Shown: positions 13,923 to 14,001 of the stretch, in pieces
Layout: each line of letters opens with the position of its first letter
Numbering within the stretch: the stretch's first letter is position 1
Source: Pseudomonadota bacterium
Lineage (GTDB): Bacteria > Desulfobacterota > Syntrophia > Syntrophales > UBA5619
NCBI GenBank assembly: GCA_018819165.1
Contig: JAHJQP010000098.1
Span: 1-14,001, forward strand
Direction of reading: 5' to 3'
DNA: 14,001 nucleotides
Made by a program: the position numbers and the translations under genes
The notes under the pieces: model-generated
What the model saw: the letters and a program-made list of their open reading frames with translations, nothing else
The model's database searches: none
What the model was told of the DNA's origin: nothing

Positions 13923-14001
13923 ATGAAAACTACAACAACTATGGATGCAAGAAAGTTGAGTCATTCGATGCTGACCGAATTGCGGAAACGTGGGGTGACG
14001 A
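13923..14001 (+). CDS. IS630-family transposase, N-terminal fragment (cut by window edge)
   Basis: 26 codons are visible. After the threonine-rich start comes MDARKLSHSMLTELRKRGVT, which resembles the opening of the N-terminal helix-turn-helix domain of IS630/Tc1-mariner-like transposases ('DAR.L....L..LR.R.V'). The DDE catalytic domain lies outside the window, so integrity is unknown. The ATG at 13923 has no ribosome site and sits at the predicted transcript start; an in-frame ATG at 13941 is an alternative. Family assignment is from a short stretch and so moderate. Confidence 0.65.
   Translation, partial: MKTTTTMDARKLSHSMLTELRKRGVT

Overview
The window reads as bacterial chromosome, most likely from a deltaproteobacterium / Desulfobacterota of the Syntrophales type. 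That placement is inference from the look of the Pst, Pho and RecQ proteins and from the GC-rich genome mixed with REP-like repeats; no marker gene is present to prove it. Nearly all real genes lie on the minus strand. Both edges cut through insertion-sequence transposases: the last 39 codons of an IS110-type enzyme on the left (1-120) and the first 26 codons of an IS630-type enzyme on the right (13923 to the edge).

Positions 203-7022 hold a complete phosphate-starvation operon read right to left: Pho-type promoter, pstS (binding protein), pstC and pstA (permeases), pstB (ATPase), phoU (negative modulator), phoR (sensor kinase), phoB (response regulator). PstSCAB imports phosphate. PhoU couples the transporter state to PhoR, PhoR controls PhoB phosphorylation, and PhoB is expected to act on the direct-repeat Pho box just upstream of pstS, so the operon is probably autoregulated. 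Coupled ends (pstC/pstA and phoU/phoR overlap by 4 bases) support one transcription unit. Two small palindromes sit in its gaps: a tRNA T-arm-like hairpin between pstS and pstC, and a REP-like 25-base palindrome between pstB and phoU.

Positions 7023-11187 are the odd part. Only one convincing gene occurs there, a small AT-richer DUF1232 membrane protein at 9880-10275. The rest is GC-rich DNA packed with inverted and direct repeats: a 245-bp tandem duplication (7751-8240), a family of three 45-nt two-part stem-loops with identical geometry and compensatory base changes (8431-8770), further strong hairpins (8491-8540, 8880-8933, 9063-9254), and a long repeat of about 535 bp present twice in direct orientation (about 9236-9770 and 10391-10925, offset 1155), flanking the DUF1232 gene. 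Long open frames here are composition artefacts. A strong bidirectional terminator at 11006-11042 closes the region.

Positions 11188-13863 carry recQ (a full-length helicase with a C-terminal HTH extension) and, directly upstream and probably co-transcribed, a small AT-richer zinc-ribbon protein of unknown function. A near-consensus sigma-70 promoter then drives the right-hand transposase, with its start point almost on the ATG.

The most novel signal is the structured non-coding repeat region, particularly the covarying 45-nt hairpins and the paired long repeats around the DUF1232 gene. What it does cannot be told from sequence alone.
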